Positions 17,548 through 20,203 of a DNA stretch of 20,203 bases are shown piece by piece. The notes beneath the pieces were generated by a model that was not told the DNA's origin, did no database searches, and saw nothing but the letters and a program-made list of their open reading frames with translations. The position numbers and the translations under genes were made by a program. Source of the DNA: JBOIBN01 sp050739575 (lineage in GTDB: Bacteria > Pseudomonadota > Gammaproteobacteria > JAKDMP01); the NCBI GenBank assembly GCA_050739575.1, contig JBOIBN010000044.1, positions 1-20,203 on the forward strand. The letters run 5' to 3'. Within the stretch, counting starts at the first letter, position 1. Every line of letters begins with the position of its first letter.

Positions 17548-17617
17548 CCAGACGGCTACGCCTCCGCTGCAATCCGTGCAGCCGCGGGGTAACGTGGGTG
17601 GTTCGATCTCATTGCGG
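17530..17617 (+). repeat. attC recombination site (59-base element)
   Basis: R'' is GGCTAAC at 17530-17536, overlapping the gene's TAA, and L'' is ATGTGTTCAACCAGACGGC, close to the aadA-type pattern TAAC-A-T--GTTCAA-C--GAC. The centre is a perfect hairpin GCTGCA-ATCCG-TGCAGC (17566-17582). Rejoining the 3' end (ATTGCGG) to the cassette's leading TTAGCT gives R' GTTAGCT, complementary to R'' at 6 of 7 positions. The reverse-complemented 3' arm then matches the 5' arm in order at GCTAACC, TC-(G)-AACCA, ACG, TAC, CC and GCTGCA, with unpaired bases between, as attC sites show. R' and R'' depart from GTTRRRY/RYYYAAC at one position. Confidence 0.7.
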
Positions 17618-17637
17618 TTTCTGAATAGTTGTATCGC

Positions 17638-18855
<1,218 letters not shown>

Positions 18856-18860
18856 AAAGG

Positions 18861-18889
18861 TTTGCAGACGACTGCTCAGCGGCTACAAT
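18861..18889 (+). promoter_or_regulatory. Likely sigma-70 promoter of csrA
   Basis: TTTGCA (18861-18866), a 17-base spacer and TACAAT (18884-18889) lie between the lysC stop and csrA. The -10 matches 5 of 6 consensus bases and the -35 4 of 6. Transcription would begin near 18896, about 25 bases before the csrA start. Confidence 0.55.
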
Positions 18890-18921
18890 AAAAGCTGGAC
18901 GTATGGCGCATGGAGGATGCC

Positions 18922-19146
18922 ATGCTGATCCTCAGCCGGCGCGCCGGGCAAACCGTAACGATCGGAGAAGGCGTCACCGTCACGGTGCTCGAGGTCAAGG
19001 GCGGGCGCACCCGCCTCGGCATCAATGCCCCGCGCGACGTCGCCGTAGAACGCGAAGAGGCCCGTCATGGTGTCCGGCACGGAATCGTCAAAACCGCCGA
19101 CCCGGCCCGGCGTGAAGATCAACCCGGTTCAGCAACGGCGAACTGA
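18922..19146 (+). CDS. csrA: Carbon storage regulator CsrA/RsmA
   Basis: 74 residues. The opening MLILSRRAGQTVTIGEGVTV and GINAPRDVAVEREE match CsrA throughout, with the RNA-contact residues L4 and R44 present. CsrA is a dimeric RNA-binding protein that blocks or stabilises mRNAs at GGA motifs. The start is ATG 18922 rather than ATG 18910, because GGAGG lies 5-9 bases upstream of it and CsrA always begins M-L-I-L. That GGA lies within the ribosome site, so self-repression is plausible. The tail (HGIVKTADPARREDQPGSATAN) is about 10 residues longer than in E. coli and looks disordered. tRNA-Ser follows 54 bp on. Confidence 0.96.
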   Translation: MLILSRRAGQTVTIGEGVTVTVLEVKGGRTRLGINAPRDVAVEREEARHGVRHGIVKTADPARREDQPGSATAN

Positions 19147-19200
19147 GGGCGCATGTTATTCTGCGATCCGTCGCGAGATGTGACGCAAAGTTCTGACAAC

Positions 19201-19291
19201 GGAGAGATGGCCGAGTGGTCGAAGGCGCTCCCCTGCTAAGGGAGTAAGGGCCAAAATCCCTTCGAGGGTTCGAATCCCTCTCTCTCCGCCA
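19201..19291 (+). tRNA. serX: tRNA-Ser, anticodon GCU
   Basis: The acceptor stem GGAGAGA pairs with TCTCTCC, the discriminator G is at 19288 and CCA is encoded (19289-19291). The anticodon GCT is at 19235-19237 in the loop between CTCCC and GGGAG-type stem halves. The long variable arm (TAAGGGCCAAAATCCCTTC region) is the class II arm of tRNA-Ser, and the T-loop is GGTTCGAATCC. It reads AGC/AGU codons. The csrA-tRNA-Ser(GCU) order is common in gammaproteobacteria. tRNA-Ser genes are also frequent integration targets, and the DNA beyond is accessory. Confidence 0.96.
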
Positions 19292-19302
19292 TTCAGTCAG
19301 CA

Positions 19303-19337
19303 GCTTCTTCGGCTGTCCGATTTTCAGCCGAAGAAGC
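19303..19337. terminator. Perfect 13-bp hairpin just after tRNA-Ser
   Basis: GCTTCTTCGGCTG (19303-19315) and CAGCCGAAGAAGC (19325-19337) are exact reverse complements around a 9-base loop TCCGATTTT. It begins 11 bases after the tRNA CCA. No T-tract follows on either strand, so intrinsic termination is doubtful; it may protect the 3' end or mark an old insertion edge. Confidence 0.5.
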
Positions 19338-19341
19338 GCGA

Positions 19342-19358
19342 CAAACCGGGGCGGTTTG
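19342..19358. repeat. Second short hairpin beside the first
   Basis: CAAACC-GGGGC-GGTTTG is a perfect 6-bp inverted repeat with a 5-base loop, 4 bases after the 13-bp hairpin. There is no T-tract. The pair of adjacent stems could form one structured trailer of the tRNA transcript. Confidence 0.4.
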
Positions 19359-19518
19359 CCGACTCAAGTCCTTCAGCGCGCCGTACTGATGCCGACAATC
19401 CCGCCGATTTCTGGTCTATTTCTCTCATCTCGCAACGTCATGTCCACTTTCTTGCGATACCGAGGTAAGACCCGTTGGCGTATACGGCAGCTATTCATCC
19501 CTCGCTGAGGCTACGGAA

Positions 19519-19671
19519 ATGCGACGCCTGAGAGCACAGGATGGAAATGTCCGTTCCTTTGATTTGCCAAACGGCGACAGCCGACCAAAAAAGACATTGG
19601 GGTTGTATCATCGAAGCTATGTCCCCGATCCAATGATGACATTCACGCCAACCGGGAAGTCGATCATCTAA
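19519..19671 (+). CDS. Possible small protein or gene fragment (50 residues)
   Basis: ATG 19519 has GAGG at 19507-19510, a good spacing of 8 bases, and runs to TAA 19669. The product (MRRLRAQDGNVRSFDLPNGD... ending PTGKSII) is basic with no family I recognise. The same frame is open upstream from 19390 without an ATG, so this may be the end of a longer decayed gene. It is a single open frame in accessory DNA, with weak evidence only. Confidence 0.25.
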   Translation: MRRLRAQDGNVRSFDLPNGDSRPKKTLGLYHRSYVPDPMMTFTPTGKSII

Positions 19672-19710
19672 TGCGTCTTAGAGCGTGCGTACTGCGACAG
19701 CATATCCCGA

Positions 19711-20109
19711 TCATTGAGTCCTTCCTAAGGCTACTCCTCCATCAGCTAGGGACGCCGTTATTGTGTCCTTAAAAACTGGTGCCACCCAAGGATCGTCGTT
19801 CACGCGGCTGATGGGTGCGTCCAACGCCTCACACAGCACGCGACGTGCCTTGGCTATCTGTTGGGCCGCGAACGTCAGATCGTCTAACAACTCGGGCGGC
19901 ACTGTACCTGGGGCGACATAGATGCTGGCGGCGATATCCGATCGCATTAGCCGTCCAAGCCAGTGAATGTAGTCGGTAGCGACCCCTACCCGGAAAGGCT
20001 CCGGCGCGCAATCTAAACCTATCGCGACCTGTAAGGCAATAATCGCTAACAATAAGCTGGCCTCATGCGCATCGTAGGGTAATCCCCCCCGAAAGTAGCG
20101 GTATTCAGA
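19711..20109 (-). pseudogene. Unknown gene, 5' end lost at an IS3-family insertion
   Basis: The minus-strand frame ends at 19711 and stays open leftwards in protein terms to about 20142. The part inside host DNA reads SEYRYFRGGLPYDAHEASLL, then LAIIALQVAIGLDCAPEPFR and a well-composed helical sequence to GGVALGRTQ. No ATG occurs in this frame; TTG 20052 would give 113 residues but would drop the convincing upstream part. I infer that the 5' end was cut off where the IS3 element begins (about 20110). I do not recognise the family. Confidence 0.4.
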
Positions 20110-20203
20110 AGTAGAATTTTCTCTTATTGGAGCGAGGAGGTTCTACGTGAAGAAGTCTCGATTCAGCGACAGTCAGATCATGGGCATTTTGAAGCAGGCC
20201 GAG
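20110..20203 (+). mobile_element. Left end of an IS3-family insertion sequence (runs past window)
   Basis: AGTAGAATTTTCTC near 20110-20123 resembles the left end of IS3-family elements of the TGTAGAATTTTCTC type, with the first bases altered or my boundary off by one or two. The transposase OrfA start follows 30 bp on. The right end and any target duplication are outside the window. Confidence 0.6.
20147..20203 (+). CDS. IS3-family transposase OrfA, start only
   Basis: GTG 20147 with AGGAGG at 20135-20140 begins (V/M)KKSRFSDSQIMGILKQAE, the usual opening of the helix-turn-helix OrfA protein of IS3-family elements. Nineteen codons are visible before the window ends. OrfA binds the element ends, and OrfAB made by frameshift is the transposase. 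Confidence 0.85.
   Translation, partial: MKKSRFSDSQIMGILKQAE

Larger units (their letters stand above)
17055..17617 (+). mobile_element. Single integron-type gene cassette between alaS and lysC
   Basis: The left edge is G^TTAGCT (17054/17055), 13 bp before the ORF's start codon, as in cassettes. One ORF fills the unit and an attC-like site follows it, ending at G^TT (17617/17618). The sequence ATTGCG-(C)G^TT occurs at both edges (17047-17056 and 17611-17619). Removing 17055-17617 leaves a 38-bp alaS-lysC spacer. No integrase gene or second attC is visible in the window, so this looks like a lone cassette at a secondary site. Boundaries are inferred from the G^TT rule of IntI recombination. 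Confidence 0.7.

Noticed and set aside
19882..19888. GTCTAAC as the start of a second attC site
   Set aside because: It matches the R'' consensus, but no partner R' and no palindrome follow within 150 bp, and it lies inside a reading frame.

Overview
The window reads as a chromosomal segment of a GC-rich gammaproteobacterium. The main evidence is the run cinA-thpR-recA-recX-alaS-lysC-csrA-tRNA-Ser, with mutS divergent from it; recA-recX-alaS-lysC-csrA-tRNA-Ser is a familiar order in this class. I cannot name the genus from sequence alone.

Left part (1-3712). A minus-strand surface-polysaccharide segment holds a class I methyltransferase, a Wzz-type chain-length protein and a sqdB-like UDP-sulfoquinovose synthase cut by the window edge. 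To its right lies a wrecked IS4-family transposase tail (about 3142-3471) with four in-frame stops and a frameshift.

Middle (3713-11386). A 940-residue secreted or membrane-anchored protein carries seven SBBP-type propeller repeats, a DUF11-like domain and a C-terminal sorting-type tail. A NudB-like Nudix hydrolase follows. A group-4 glycosyltransferase (minus) and an alpha/beta hydrolase (plus) come next, then mutS on the minus strand. Genes here are packed with small overlaps.

Right part (11453-19291). cinA, thpR, recA, recX and alaS form a tight plus-strand series (overlaps or gaps of 3-32 bp), followed by lysC, csrA with its own likely promoter, and tRNA-Ser(GCU). Two features break this conserved block. 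First, alaS encodes 1001 residues instead of about 875: a 120-residue insert of unknown family (residues 381-500) sits between the aminoacylation and editing halves, inside a roughly 1 kb stretch of much lower GC than the rest of the gene. Second, between alaS and lysC lies what looks like a single integron gene cassette (17055-17617). It carries a PD-(D/E)XK-like (DUF4365-type) gene followed by a recognisable attC site, and removing it restores a 38-bp alaS-lysC spacer.

Right edge (19292-20203). Past tRNA-Ser the sequence becomes accessory. It holds two hairpins, a doubtful 50-codon ORF, an unknown minus-strand gene that lost its 5' end, and the start of an IS3-family element that probably truncated it.

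The most notable items are the alaS insert with its mosaic DNA and the lone attC cassette inside a housekeeping operon.
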